This document shows positions 45,252 to 53,498 of a DNA stretch of 58,115 bases, piece after piece. Source of the DNA: Actinoplanes aureus (lineage in GTDB: Bacteria > Actinomycetota > Actinomycetes > Mycobacteriales > Micromonosporaceae); the NCBI RefSeq assembly GCF_015704865.1, contig NZ_JADQTO010000042.1:1-58115 (forward strand). The letters are read 5' to 3'. Under the pieces are notes generated by a model. It had not been told where the DNA came from. It searched no databases and worked only from the letters and a program-made list of their open reading frames with translations. A program made the position numbers and the translations under genes. Position 1 is the stretch's first letter. Each line of letters begins with the position of its first letter.

Positions 45252-45472
45252 CGCTGTCACCGCCTTCCGGCCGGTGTGTCAGATTCGGTCATCCGCGCGT
45301 CGATCCTCGGTCGGCCAAGGCGGTCCTCTCTCCAGGCAGGCCGCCCCTTCCAGGATGACACCAGGTCGTGCAGGTGTTTCCGAAGCGTCATGTCGACGCT
45401 CGCGACGCTGTCGCTGTTCCATCTCGCGGCCCCGACGATCGAATCGTGGGCCGCTCCATGGGTGATTGAGGT

Positions 45473-46255
45473 TCAGCCGGGTGGTGACAGCCCGGAGTGT
45501 CCCGGGTCCGGGCCGGCCCGGTCCGTCGGAGGCATCCCCGGGGTCATTTGGTCGGTGGCGCTGCCCGCCGACGGAGCGGCCTGCGCACTGCGTTGCTGCT
45601 CGGCCTCGGCCCGGTCCCGGATTCCGCGCAGCATTCGTCGCATCATCGCGTAGTCGCCGAACTCCATCAGCAGCACCGTGACTAGCGTTCCGGGGCACCG
45701 CCAGTCGTAGAAGGTGTTCAGTCGGCTGATCAGCCGGGTCCGCCCATCGGCCAGCGGAATCAGCCGCCAAACCCAGCTGCGGGCCCGGCTGCGCCAGAGC
45801 ATCCAGTGCGGTTGGTCGAAGCTGTCCACGATGAACGACGTGCGCTCCGCCGGTTTCGGGCCGTACGGCAGCCACTGACCGACCTGCAGGTCCTGCAGGT
45901 CGGAAATGATCCTGCGGGCGCTGGGGCGGGCGAAGTTGTCCAGTAGGTCGTCGGCGTACCAGCCGGCGCGTCCGCAGCCGACCTGGACCAGCCATGGCCA
46001 CACCTGCCCGGGCGGGACAGCGATGGTGATAGCGCGGGTACTGCGGTACTGAGCGCGGGGAAGCAGATCATCTCCGGGCATCGCCGCGGTAACCTCCGCC
46101 GGCGTGGCGCCCCAGGTGCGGTGCCGACGCCGGCGCAGCGGTGCCGCGAGGAACCGGGGCAGATCGGCGACGACGTCGCGCAACTGGCGCACCAGATCCG
46201 CCGCGGTCGGCGCCGGCGGTGTCCACCGGGCGCTGCTCGGACCGGTGTCGGGCAT
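45473..46255 (-). CDS. SRPBCC (START-like) family protein
   Basis: A 260-residue protein from ATG 46255, with a perfect GGAGGTGA seven bases upstream. After ~75 residues of linker the helix-grip domain starts: YRSTRAITIAVPPGQVWPWL, VQVGCGRAGWYADDLLDNF, ...DLQVGQWLPYGP, WMLWRSRARSWVWRLIPLAD GRTRLISR. This is the polyketide-cyclase/SRPBCC type that binds hydrophobic ligands. Residues beyond ~210 are Pro/Ser-rich. It is the last gene of the 49299-45473 minus-strand set, 59 bp after the NmrA-like gene. Confidence 0.8.
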   Translation of the reverse strand: MPDTGPSSARWTPPAPTAADLVRQLRDVVADLPRFLAAPLRRRRHRTWGATPAEVTAAMPGDDLLPRAQYRSTRAITIAVPPGQVWPWLVQVGCGRAGWYADDLLDNFARPSARRIISDLQDLQVGQWLPYGPKPAERTSFIVDSFDQPHWMLWRSRARSWVWRLIPLADGRTRLISRLNTFYDWRCPGTLVTVLLMEFGDYAMMRRMLRGIRDRAEAEQQRSAQAAPSAGSATDQMTPGMPPTDRAGPDPGHSGLSPPG

Positions 46256-46314
46256 GAGGGTCACCTCCGTGATCACAAGCGGTGCCTGCGGGACGGGCGT
46301 GCGGCGAAGACGTG

Positions 46315-47070
46315 CTATCTGCCGGCCACCGTCCGGCCCGGCCAATCGCGGTAGCGGGTCTCAGCGAGGATCGCGTCCCCGGCCGGCACCAGCGTGCCCT
46401 CGCTCAGCCCGGCGCCGAAATAGCGCGCGTGGGGATCCGTGACAACCGCACGCGGATCATGGCGAGCGGCTAGCGCTTCACGGAAGAATTCGTCCATCCG
46501 GAACCGGTCGGGCCCGGCGATCTCGACGTGGCCGTCCAACGGCGCCTCGATCGCGACTCGGGCGACCGCCTGGGCGACGTCGTCGCCCGCAATGGGCTGG
46601 AACAACACTGGGGCCATCCGGACCGTACCGTCGACGGTGGCGGCGTCGGCGATCCCACCGACGAACTCGAAGAACTGTGTCGCGTGCACGATCGAATAGG
46701 GGACCGAGGACTTCTCGATCAGCTGCTCCTGAGCGACTTTCGCCCGGAAGTAGCCGCTCTCGGGCAACCGCTCGGTCCCCACCACCGACAGCGCGACGTG
46801 ATGGGCGACCCCGGCGGCCGCTTCAGCGGCGAGCAGATTGCGGGTGGAGGTCTCGAAGAACCTCATCACCGCCTCGTCCTCGAACGACGGCGAGTTGGAC
46901 ACATCGATCACCACCGACGCACCCTTCAGCGCGTCGGCGAGTCCGTCGCCGGTGAGCGTGTTGACCCCGGTGTTCGGTGCTGCCGCCACCATGTCGTGGC
47001 CCTGCTCGCCGAGTCTCGTCACGAGCTTCGAACCGATCATGCCGGTGCCGCCGATTACGACGATCTTCAT
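46315..47070 (-). CDS. NmrA-like / atypical SDR NAD(P)-binding protein
   Basis: A 251-residue Rossmann protein from ATG 47070. The dinucleotide loop is VIGGTGMIGSKLV (5-17). VVIDVSNSPSFEDEAVMRFF and HHVALSVVGTERLPESGYFR are typical of NmrA/NAD(P)H-binding proteins, where the usual YxxxK is replaced by YFRAK. These enzymes are quinone or isoflavone-type reductases or redox sensors. It sits between the epoxide hydrolase (138-bp gap) and SRPBCC genes. Confidence 0.85.
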   Translation of the reverse strand: MKIVVIGGTGMIGSKLVTRLGEQGHDMVAAAPNTGVNTLTGDGLADALKGASVVIDVSNSPSFEDEAVMRFFETSTRNLLAAEAAAGVAHHVALSVVGTERLPESGYFRAKVAQEQLIEKSSVPYSIVHATQFFEFVGGIADAATVDGTVRMAPVLFQPIAGDDVAQAVARVAIEAPLDGHVEIAGPDRFRMDEFFREALAARHDPRAVVTDPHARYFGAGLSEGTLVPAGDAILAETRYRDWPGRTVAGR

Positions 47071-47208
47071 GACATAACCCCTTCCGTTCGCTGGGTGTCC
47101 GGTCGCGCCGGTCCCCCGGCCCACAGTGGCCTCTGCCCGGTAGAGAATGGGCGCGACCGCGCGACGTCGATTCCTGTTAGGCAGGTCCCGGCTGCTCCGG
47201 GCGGGCGG

Positions 47209-48420
47209 TTACCGCAGCGGACGGAACGCGGCCCGCAGCTCCGCCGCGAACAGCTGCGGCTCCTCCCAAGCGGCGAAGTGGCCGCCCCGTTTGGCCTCGC
47301 CGAAGTAGTTGAGCGTGGGGTAGGACTGCTCGGCCCAGCTGCGCGGTGTCCGCCAGATCTCGCCGGGGAACGTGCTGAAACCGACCGGGATCTGCGGCGG
47401 CGGCAGCGGCTGGCCGCCTGCAGCGGGGGCGTCCGGTCCGTAGGCCTCCCAGTACGAGCGGGCCGCGGCGGCGCCCGCGCCGGTCAGCCAATAGGCAGTG
47501 ACGTTGTCGAGTATGTGGTCGCGGGTGAGGTTGCCCGAGGACTGATCGTCGACGAACGCGCGGGCGATCTTGTTGTAGGAGTCGGTGTCGTGGTCGATCA
47601 TCCAGGCGGCTAGAGCGGCCGGCGAGTCCAGCAGCGCGTATCCGATGGTCTGCGGCTGGGTGGCCATCTCCACGAAGTAGCCGTTCCCGCTGGTCTGGAA
47701 TGTCTTGATGGCGGCCAGCGCCGCGCGTTCCGCGTCCGTGCCGTTCGGTAGCGACGCCGGGTCGTTGAGCGCCGGCACGAGCAGGTTGGTGTGGATACCG
47801 GCCAGCCCGTCTGGGCCTAGCCTGCCCATCGCGTCGGTGACGCCGGCGCCGACGTCACCGCCCTGCGCCACGTAGCGGTCATAGCCGAGCCGGCGCATCA
47901 GCTCCGACCATGCCCGCGCGGTCCGGGCGAGATCCCACCCGAGTTCGGCCGGCTCTGCCGAGAACCCGTATCCCGGCAATGACGGCAGCACGAGGTGGAA
48001 CGCGTCCGCGGCGGTGGCGCCATGCGCGGTGGGGTCGGTGAGCGGGCCGACGGAGTCGAGCATCTCGATGACCGAGCCCGGCCAGCCATGGGTCATGATC
48101 AGTGGCAGCGCGTCCTGTTGCTCGGACCTGACGTGCACGAAGTGGATGTCCACGCCGTCGATCTCGGTGATGAACTGTGGCAGCGCGTTCAGCCGGGATT
48201 CGACCCGCTGTCCGTCGTACTCGGTAGCCCAGTACTGGTGCAGGGCCTGCATCGTGGCCAGCTGCACGCCCTGCGAGCGGTCGCCGACAATCTCGCTGGT
48301 CGGCCAGCGCGTCGCGGCCGGGCGGCGTTGGAGATCGTCGAACGCGTCTTTGGGAATCTGCACGGTGAACGGCCGGATGACGCTGTCAGCCTGCTGATCG
48401 AGCGCGCTCATGTCCGGCAC
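47209..48420 (-). CDS. Epoxide hydrolase (alpha/beta-hydrolase fold with EHN domain)
   Basis: A 403-residue protein from ATG 48420. The N-terminal EHN domain (FTVQIPKDAFDDLQRRPAAT RWP) precedes the hydrolase core. The oxyanion motif is HGWPGS (111-116). The nucleophile is D189 in QGGDVGAG, and the catalytic His is in GGHFAAWEEP near the C-terminus. This is the microsomal-type epoxide hydrolase family, which opens epoxides to diols. It lies 51 bp after the alpha/beta hydrolase gene, and both are probably on one transcript. Confidence 0.9.
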   Translation of the reverse strand: MPDMSALDQQADSVIRPFTVQIPKDAFDDLQRRPAATRWPTSEIVGDRSQGVQLATMQALHQYWATEYDGQRVESRLNALPQFITEIDGVDIHFVHVRSEQQDALPLIMTHGWPGSVIEMLDSVGPLTDPTAHGATAADAFHLVLPSLPGYGFSAEPAELGWDLARTARAWSELMRRLGYDRYVAQGGDVGAGVTDAMGRLGPDGLAGIHTNLLVPALNDPASLPNGTDAERAALAAIKTFQTSGNGYFVEMATQPQTIGYALLDSPAALAAWMIDHDTDSYNKIARAFVDDQSSGNLTRDHILDNVTAYWLTGAGAAAARSYWEAYGPDAPAAGGQPLPPPQIPVGFSTFPGEIWRTPRSWAEQSYPTLNYFGEAKRGGHFAAWEEPQLFAAELRAAFRPLR

Positions 48421-48471
48421 CTTCCTCTCCGTCGACCGTGGTGCAGAGAAGTCTCAGCTGTCAGGGATTGG

Positions 48472-49299
48472 TCATGCCTGGCGGGTGCGCGCGTGGCTTG
48501 TCGCCCACTCGAGCGCGTAGTCGGCCACCTGCTCCCAGCCGGGCTCGACACCGGTGAAGTGGGAACGCTCCGGAAACTCGTACGTCTCGGTCAGCGCCTC
48601 GGAGTTGCGGTACTTCTTCGCGTTCGAGCGGATCACCGACGGCGGCATCAGGTGGTCCTTGCCGCCCATGATGAACAGCAACGGGGCACGGTCGTCCAGG
48701 TCGTAGTCGACCCAGGTCTCCTGGTGACCCGGCTTGAAGTTGGCGATCAGCCCGTAAGCCCACACCCAGTTGCCGGGCGCCGGAATGTGCAGGCGCTCGT
48801 ACGCCGCGTCGGACTCCTCCCGGCTGACCGTGTTAGCGAAGGCGTAGTGGAACTGCTCCTTGGTGAAGCCCACCGCGCGGTGCCGATTGGCCGGGTTCCT
48901 CAGGACGGGAAACAGGGACTTGATCTGCGACGGCGGGTTCACCCGCACGCCCTCCGGCGGCGCCGAATCGATCGTCACCGCGGCGGCACCCAACCCGCGG
49001 TTCACCAACAGTTGGGTGAAGGTCCCGCCGAACGAGTGGCCCATGATGATCGGCGGACGTTCCAGGCCCTCGACCACCTCGCTGAGATGCTCGAGCGTCG
49101 CGGGAACGGACGCCTCCGCGATGACCTCAGGCTTCTCCCGCAACGCCTCGACCTCGATCTCGAATCCCGGGTACGCCGGCGCAATGACCTCATGGCCCTT
49201 TGCCCGGTAGTACTCCACCCAGCGGTCCCAGCTACGCGGGGTCATCCACAGCCCGTGGATCAGCACGATCGGCAGCGGGCTGGTCGTCGGCTCGCTCAT
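48472..49299 (-). CDS. Alpha/beta hydrolase
   Basis: A 275-residue enzyme from ATG 49299, with AAGGAG six bases upstream. IVLIHGLWMTPRSWDRWVEY supplies the oxyanion region, the nucleophile Ser89 is in IIMGHSFGG, the acid is in FIMGGKDHLMPP and the His is in ERSHFTGVEPG. It resembles esterase/haloalkane-dehalogenase-like hydrolases. It is the first gene of a minus-strand set that continues with epoxide hydrolase, NmrA-like and SRPBCC genes. A perfect inverted repeat lies 50 bp upstream of its start. Confidence 0.88.
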   Translation of the reverse strand: MSEPTTSPLPIVLIHGLWMTPRSWDRWVEYYRAKGHEVIAPAYPGFEIEVEALREKPEVIAEASVPATLEHLSEVVEGLERPPIIMGHSFGGTFTQLLVNRGLGAAAVTIDSAPPEGVRVNPPSQIKSLFPVLRNPANRHRAVGFTKEQFHYAFANTVSREESDAAYERLHIPAPGNWVWAYGLIANFKPGHQETWVDYDLDDRAPLLFIMGGKDHLMPPSVIRSNAKKYRNSEALTETYEFPERSHFTGVEPGWEQVADYALEWATSHARTRQA

Positions 49300-49348
49300 G
49301 ACGCTCCTTCCGATAAGGGCTGCACCAATCGTCGGGAGCCTCAGGCAG

Positions 49349-49379
49349 CGGTACCTCATCCCGCAGGGATGAGGTACCG
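49349..49379. promoter_or_regulatory. Perfect 14-bp inverted repeat upstream of the hydrolase operon
   Basis: CGGTACCTCATCCC (49349-49362), a GCA spacer and GGGATGAGGTACCG (49366-49379). It is centred about 65 bp before the ATG at 49299, a normal operator or activator position. No regulator gene adjoins it. Confidence 0.7.
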
Positions 49380-49704
49380 ACGCGTTGGAGCACGCTATGG
49401 ATCGCCGCCGGGCCACGCGGTCGATCTCACCGCGTACGGGATCAGCCGCCCGATCGTGCCCGTGGACCCAACCAACCAGCCCAGTCCCGCTGACAAGGGC
49501 CTCGCCGCCGGCCCAGCGAAGGGAGAAAGGCGTCGCAAATCGACTAAGTTGCTTAATGCGGCCTGTTCGGACGGCCGCGATAATCACTGCGTGGTGCGCA
49601 CTTCCGCTGGCCGTGCGCGCTGATCGTCACGCTCGTGCGGCGGCGGGCGCTCGATGGCCGGTGCGGCACTATATAGCGGTGACACGTCGAAAGTGGGAAG
49701 GCGA
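49380..49704. other. Intergenic stretch with a partial dispersed repeat
   Basis: No gene supported. Around 49600-49660 it contains a shortened relative of copy F (CCGTGCGCGCTG, CGTCACGC, GCGGGCGCT in order, with about 11 bp missing). Confidence 0.4.
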
Positions 49705-50079
49705 TCACTCCTCGGCAGCTCCGAGGCGTCCTGGTCGTGGATCGTCGCACCGAATGCCCACAGTCATGATTTCTCCGGTGCGTACCAGTTCCCGGATCGC
49801 CGCCGTCATTGCCGCTATGCCCGGATCAGGCACGATCAACTGGTCGACGGCCCAGAAGTAGCTGCCGTTCGCAACCTCGCCGGTCTCCTTCCGGCGGGCC
49901 AACTGGCGGCTGACCTCACCGACGGTGAAGATCATCAGCGCCCACGTGGAGCCATCGGGCAGGTCGACGAACGTGTCGACGTTGGTCACCGTCTCCAGGG
50001 TGTCCGTGTGGGGATCGAGAAGGAACCGGGCCGCGAACGTCGGTTCGGTGATGGTCGTGTACGGATAGTCGGCACCCAT
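49705..50079 (-). CDS. Small protein of unknown function
   Basis: A 124-residue protein from ATG 50079 (MGADYPYTTITEPTFAARFL). It appears alpha/beta, with no cysteine cluster or membrane helix; the stretch GSYFWAVDQLIVPDPGIAAM is distinctive. Size, solitary setting and position beside an immunity-gene cluster would fit a bacterial immunity protein, but I do not recognise the family. A partial copy of the dispersed repeat lies just upstream (about 50110-50141). Confidence 0.6.
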   Translation of the reverse strand: MGADYPYTTITEPTFAARFLLDPHTDTLETVTNVDTFVDLPDGSTWALMIFTVGEVSRQLARRKETGEVANGSYFWAVDQLIVPDPGIAAMTAAIRELVRTGEIMTVGIRCDDPRPGRLGAAEE

Positions 50080-50241
50080 GAACGCCCATCATGGCGTACG
50101 CATTGCCAAATCCGGATCTGCCGGCAGGCGCGCGCCAAGGCGTCATGCGAACCGCTACGGCCGCTTGGAGGCGTTCAGCTGCTCGCCACGCCTTCGAAGA
50201 ATGGTGGCAGGCTGTGGTCTTGGTCGAGCACACTCGCGATC

Positions 50242-50811
50242 ATGCTGGCTTCCTGTCGTAGCGTCATTGATTTGGTCGTGGCGCAGGCGCGGGGAGATCG
50301 GGTCAAATTCCTGTTCTTCTGGGGGCACCAGCCGGAGCGCGACGGCAGCATCGGCGCGGGATGCTTGAGTCAGTGGTGGCCGGCGCCATTCACCGCCGAC
50401 GGGCTTGTGTTCTCCACCGCGGAGCACTACATGATGTGGCGCAAGGCCACCTTGTTCGGTGACGACGCCATGGCCGAGCGGGTTCTCGCCGCACCGCACC
50501 CGCACGCGGCCAAGGCGCTCGGCGGGCGGGTCGCCGGCTTCGATCAACGGACCTGGGACGGGCACCGCTTCGACATCGTGGTGGCCGGCAACCTGGCCAA
50601 GTTCGGACAGCACGCCGACCTGCGTGCGTTCCTGCTCGGTACCGGACGACGGGTTCTTGTCGAAGCCAGCCCGGTGGACCGGATCTGGGGCATCGGGCTG
50701 ACCCGCGACGACCCCGCGGCCTCCGACCCGGCTCGGTGGCAGGGCCTCAACCTCCTCGGGTTTGCGCCCATGCAAGTGCATGACCTCCTCCACGAACAGC
50801 CTGAGCGGTAG
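50242..50811 (+). CDS. NADAR-family protein (YbiA-like)
   Basis: About 189 residues from ATG 50242; the start is not firm because no strong ribosome binding site is visible. FLFFWGHQPERDGSIGAGCL SQWWPAPF, FSTAEHYMMWRKATLFGDDA, VAGFDQRTWDGHRFDIVVAG and VEASPVDRIWGIGL are the conserved blocks. The AEHYMM Glu and DRIWG Asp/Trp match the NADAR active site. The domain processes ADP-ribose or riboflavin-type ribosides and recurs in NAD+- and ADP-ribosylation-linked conflict systems. It is alone, between a partial repeat and copy C. Confidence 0.88.
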   Translation: MLASCRSVIDLVVAQARGDRVKFLFFWGHQPERDGSIGAGCLSQWWPAPFTADGLVFSTAEHYMMWRKATLFGDDAMAERVLAAPHPHAAKALGGRVAGFDQRTWDGHRFDIVVAGNLAKFGQHADLRAFLLGTGRRVLVEASPVDRIWGIGLTRDDPAASDPARWQGLNLLGFAPMQVHDLLHEQPER

Positions 50812-50831
50812 CTGCCACCGGACGCTGGGTG

Positions 50832-50931
50832 CACGGATCTGCCGCAGGCCGTACGCGCCGACCGCCGAGCCGTCGTCACGCTCCGTACAGCAGGGTTGTC
50901 ATCGCATGCGGATCTGCCGATGAGCGGACGT
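50832..50931 (+). repeat. Dispersed ~95-bp repeat, copy C
   Basis: 97% identical to copy B over 88 bp. It fills the gap between the convergent NADAR and Imm8 genes and touches the Imm8 stop codon. Confidence 0.85.
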
Positions 50932-51299
50932 CAGGCTCGGTAGTCCTCGAACTCCCAATAGCCCACCCTGCCCAGGCGCTCGCCGATTCCCGACCAGGTG
51001 TCGGCTTCAACCTCGTTCACCCTCGCCGCGAGCCAAGCTCGGAGCTTGCGCACGTCGAAGTCTTCGACGCGAACGACCAGGTGGTGTCGTGCGTTGTAGA
51101 TGCCGCCGACCTCACGACAGGTCTTGGCCAGCCATTCCGGCGAGCAGACGGTGACGTCGAAGGACTCCTCGCCCGGCGTGTCGGGCGGGCCGACGATCAT
51201 GCGGGCGATCAACGCGAACTCGGACGGATCGCCTGGAAGCGTCGACGGGTCGGGGTCGAGGTCAAGGCTCTTGAGGGCCGCTCGCACCCCGTTGATCAT
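50931..51299 (-). CDS. Imm8-family immunity protein
   Basis: About 122 residues from ATG 51299 (MINGVRAALKSLDLDPDPST); ATG 51320 is an in-frame alternative. ARMIVGPPDTPGEESFDVTV CSPEWLA, NARHHLVVRVEDFDVRKLRA and the ending DTWSGIGERLGRVGYWEFED match the Imm8 family, which neutralises toxins of polymorphic or contact-dependent systems. No toxin or export gene is visible. It lies 33 bp downstream of the DUF4240 gene and is probably co-transcribed with it. Confidence 0.75.
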   Translation of the reverse strand: MINGVRAALKSLDLDPDPSTLPGDPSEFALIARMIVGPPDTPGEESFDVTVCSPEWLAKTCREVGGIYNARHHLVVRVEDFDVRKLRAWLAARVNEVEADTWSGIGERLGRVGYWEFEDYRA

Positions 51300-51332
51300 G
51301 CCGTACGAACGTCCGTTCATGCCGCTGGTCGA

Positions 51333-51881
51333 TCAGTTCCCTGCACGTTCCCACGGGCGCTGGATCCACGGGTTGCCGTCAAGGTAGGCGGTAAGCCTCG
51401 GGAAGCGTTTCCTGGTATGGACCTCGTCAGCCAAGTCGACTGGAGCTCCAGTAGGCGTGTCATCTTCCGGAGGCCCATCAATGGCGAAGGGAGTCCCCCC
51501 GGTTACGTCCATGTGTGCCTCGAGAGAGAGACCGCAGAACCAGTCAATCCGAGCGTTGTGACGATCAGGGGCCAACTCGACGACATTGTCAGGATCATCC
51601 TGGATCCGTTTTACGGTTCGGCGTCCGTGCGACACGATCCAATCCTGCACCGACAGAAATTCGTCATCGTCGAGCGGTCCGAGCAACAGAGTCGCGGCGT
51701 CTCTGATCGGCCATCGGTATACGCAGTCCTGCGCCTGATCCCAAAGGTCCTGGAACTGCGCGATCTCGTCTGGTCCCAGCGTTCGAAGGCGTCTGAGTAA
51801 TGCTTGGGCCACCCGCTCGGTGTCGATGCCCGCCTCGGCGCGGGCGCCTTCTACGGTGCGCCAGAAGAGTTCAGACTCCAC
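51333..51881 (-). CDS. DUF4240-family protein
   Basis: A 182-residue protein from GTG 51881 (MESELFWRTVEGARAEAGID). The order of blocks, FWxxVExAR, LGPDEIAQFQDLWDQAQDCV YRW, AATLLLGPLDDDEFLSVQDW and IVSHGRRTVKRIQDDPDNVV, is that of DUF4240. The family often lies in polymorphic-toxin immunity arrays, which fits its neighbours. It is acidic and cytosolic. First gene of a two-gene unit with Imm8. Confidence 0.75.
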   Translation of the reverse strand: MESELFWRTVEGARAEAGIDTERVAQALLRRLRTLGPDEIAQFQDLWDQAQDCVYRWPIRDAATLLLGPLDDDEFLSVQDWIVSHGRRTVKRIQDDPDNVVELAPDRHNARIDWFCGLSLEAHMDVTGGTPFAIDGPPEDDTPTGAPVDLADEVHTRKRFPRLTAYLDGNPWIQRPWERAGN

Positions 51882-51945
51882 AGCTCCGACCGTACCAAGC
51901 GGGAATTCCCCCGGCGACGAGCCGCTGCGCCTCATCGCCGCACTG

Positions 51946-52040
51946 TTCTGCCGCGGAGCATGCGCGCCGGCGACTGAACCACCGTCACGGTCCGTGCAGA
52001 CCGCGCCATGATCGCGTTCGCGGATCTGCCGAAGAGCGGA
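51946..52040 (+). repeat. Dispersed ~95-bp repeat, copy D
   Basis: Blocks in order: TTCTGCCGC, TGCGCGC, CCGTCACG, CCGT, then GCGGATCTGCCGAAGAGCGG. It lies between the divergent DUF4240 and HEAT-like genes. Confidence 0.7.
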
Positions 52041-52057
52041 TGTTCGCTGAGGGTGAG

Positions 52058-52486
52058 ATGATCAAGAATGCGCCCATGAGTCATCAGCACCACACCTTTC
52101 ACAACCCTCCGTCGGCCACGCCAGCTGATGTACGGACGGCTCTGGACAGCGATGACATCAGCGGCGCTCTGAATGCCATGGTGGGGTGCGCGTTATACGG
52201 CGACGGCGACTGGAGAGAGGCGCAAGATCTCTACTTGGCTCTGCTAGACCACGAAGACCGTCAAGTGCAGGCGCTCGCCGCCACTTGCCTTGGGCACTTG
52301 GCAAGGGTTTACGGTCAGCTCGACGAAGACCGTGTAGTCGCCGCACTTCGTCAGGTGCGCACCAGACCCCACGTCGAGGGAACTGCTGGCAACGCGCTGG
52401 AGGATATCGAGGTCTTCTTACATCCTCGGCGTGCGCGCTGGCGTGGGCGTTTGTGGCGACTTGCTCTCCCGTGGACTTGGTTCTGA
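52058..52486 (+). CDS. HEAT-repeat-like small protein, possible immunity protein
   Basis: About 142 residues from ATG 52058, preceded by GAGGGTGAG; ATG 52076 is an alternative. ADVRTALDSDDISGALNAMV, WREAQDLYLALLDHEDRQVQ ALAATCLGHLARVYGQLDED form two to three HEAT-like helix pairs. The end is basic and Trp-rich (RRARWRGRLWRLALPWTWF). Such mini-HEAT proteins are frequent in toxin-immunity loci; the role here is inferred only from neighbours. Confidence 0.65.
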   Translation: MIKNAPMSHQHHTFHNPPSATPADVRTALDSDDISGALNAMVGCALYGDGDWREAQDLYLALLDHEDRQVQALAATCLGHLARVYGQLDEDRVVAALRQVRTRPHVEGTAGNALEDIEVFLHPRRARWRGRLWRLALPWTWF

Positions 52487-52640
52487 CGCAGCCTAGCCAC
52501 CGCTGGCAGGTGCTACGGAGACTGGGCGCGCGCTTCTGGCCGCGATCCGGGTGCGAAGAAGGAACGAACAGCCAAGTTGGCGGACAGCCGATCTACCGAT
52601 CAGCGCTGTCCGGATTTCGCCAACTCGACTTACGTCGACG

Positions 52641-52988
52641 CTAGGACCCGTAACCGGGCAGCCACGGCAAAGATTCGACCTCGGAGACTCGGCCTTGCAT
52701 GACCATCTCGAATAGATTTCTCATCATGGCCATCGAGTAGCCCGTCATGTGGCGGGGGCCGCGGACCTCCTCGTGATCTTCCAAGACCACGAGCCCGCGG
52801 CTTCCTGCGAACGCCAACACGCTGTAGCCGACTTCGTTGTCGCTGATCCAAACGTCGGGATGTTCCGGGTCATCGGCATCTAACTCGTCAAGCAAGTCCG
52901 TCAACTGGTCGATAGAAAACGCGTCTTCTCCGCCTCCCCAGCGATGCTGAAGCGAAAAGCGGCTCGTATGCAGGTCGTGATCCACCAA
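52641..52988 (-). CDS. Imm1-like immunity protein
   Basis: A 115-residue protein from ATG 52988. The central SIDQLTDLLDELDADDPEHP DVWISDNEVGYSVLAFAGSR is the Imm1 pattern (helix, then a WIS strand, then a hydrophobic strand). It is followed by GYSMAMMRNLFEMVMQGRVS. It is convergent with the HEAT-like gene. Together with Imm8 and DUF4240 it makes at least three immunity-type genes in 2 kb without a toxin gene. Confidence 0.6.
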   Translation of the reverse strand: MVDHDLHTSRFSLQHRWGGGEDAFSIDQLTDLLDELDADDPEHPDVWISDNEVGYSVLAFAGSRGLVVLEDHEEVRGPRHMTGYSMAMMRNLFEMVMQGRVSEVESLPWLPGYGS

Positions 52989-53032
52989 GACATCTTTGCC
53001 TATGGTGATGCCGTCTGACCCAAGCGACGAAG

Positions 53033-53425
53033 ATGCTCACTTCTGCCGCCACTCGTGCGCGGTGCCCCATGCGGCCGTCACGCTTTGTACGCCCTCATGG
53101 GCGGCCGGTACGCGCTCGTGCAGGGGGAGCAGGCGCCTGGGAGTGGCCTTGCGATGATCTGGCAGGGACGGATCACCTCGGACTGTTGATCGCCATGCTC
53201 TGCGACGCGGCGTGGAAGGCCAATCTCCAACTGCACGCCGACGGCAATCCGCACGCCGGACCGTTTCGGCGGCCGTTCGCCCTACACTTCGTCTTTCTCC
53301 TATCCGAGGCGGAACGAGTCAAGGTTCTCGGCGGCCGCCGGACGCCAGATCCAGTGGCGTTGCGCGCGTACCGCATCCCTCTCAGCCTGAGCCCGATCGA
53401 TTACCACGCCGCCCGCGACCGCTGA
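53033..53425 (+). CDS. Unknown protein, uncertain start, possibly a remnant
   Basis: The frame is open from 53033, but the first ~45 codons are repeat DNA (dispersed repeat relative, 53040-53092). From GTDHLGLLIAMLCDAAWKAN onward it looks coding, ending RAYRIPLSLSPIDYHAARDR. No domain recognised. It may be the 3' part of a gene whose start was replaced by the repeat. Confidence 0.35.
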   Translation: MLTSAATRARCPMRPSRFVRPHGRPVRARAGGAGAWEWPCDDLAGTDHLGLLIAMLCDAAWKANLQLHADGNPHAGPFRRPFALHFVFLLSEAERVKVLGGRRTPDPVALRAYRIPLSLSPIDYHAARDR

Positions 53426-53498
53426 ACCGACGTGGCCCTCAGGCGCCAGTTTCCTGCTCACCCTCGCGTAGTCTCACCGCATATTCGCAGCTCACCGC

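Noticed and set aside
45473..49299. Hydrolase/epoxide hydrolase/reductase/SRPBCC set as a natural-product gene cluster
   Set aside because: No core synthase, carrier protein or precursor gene is in the window; tailoring-type genes alone do not make a cluster.
27975..53092. The ~95-bp repeats as a classical integron array
   Set aside because: No integron integrase is present, gene directions are mixed, and the repeats lack the known attC core pattern; kept only as a hypothesis of a cassette-like system.
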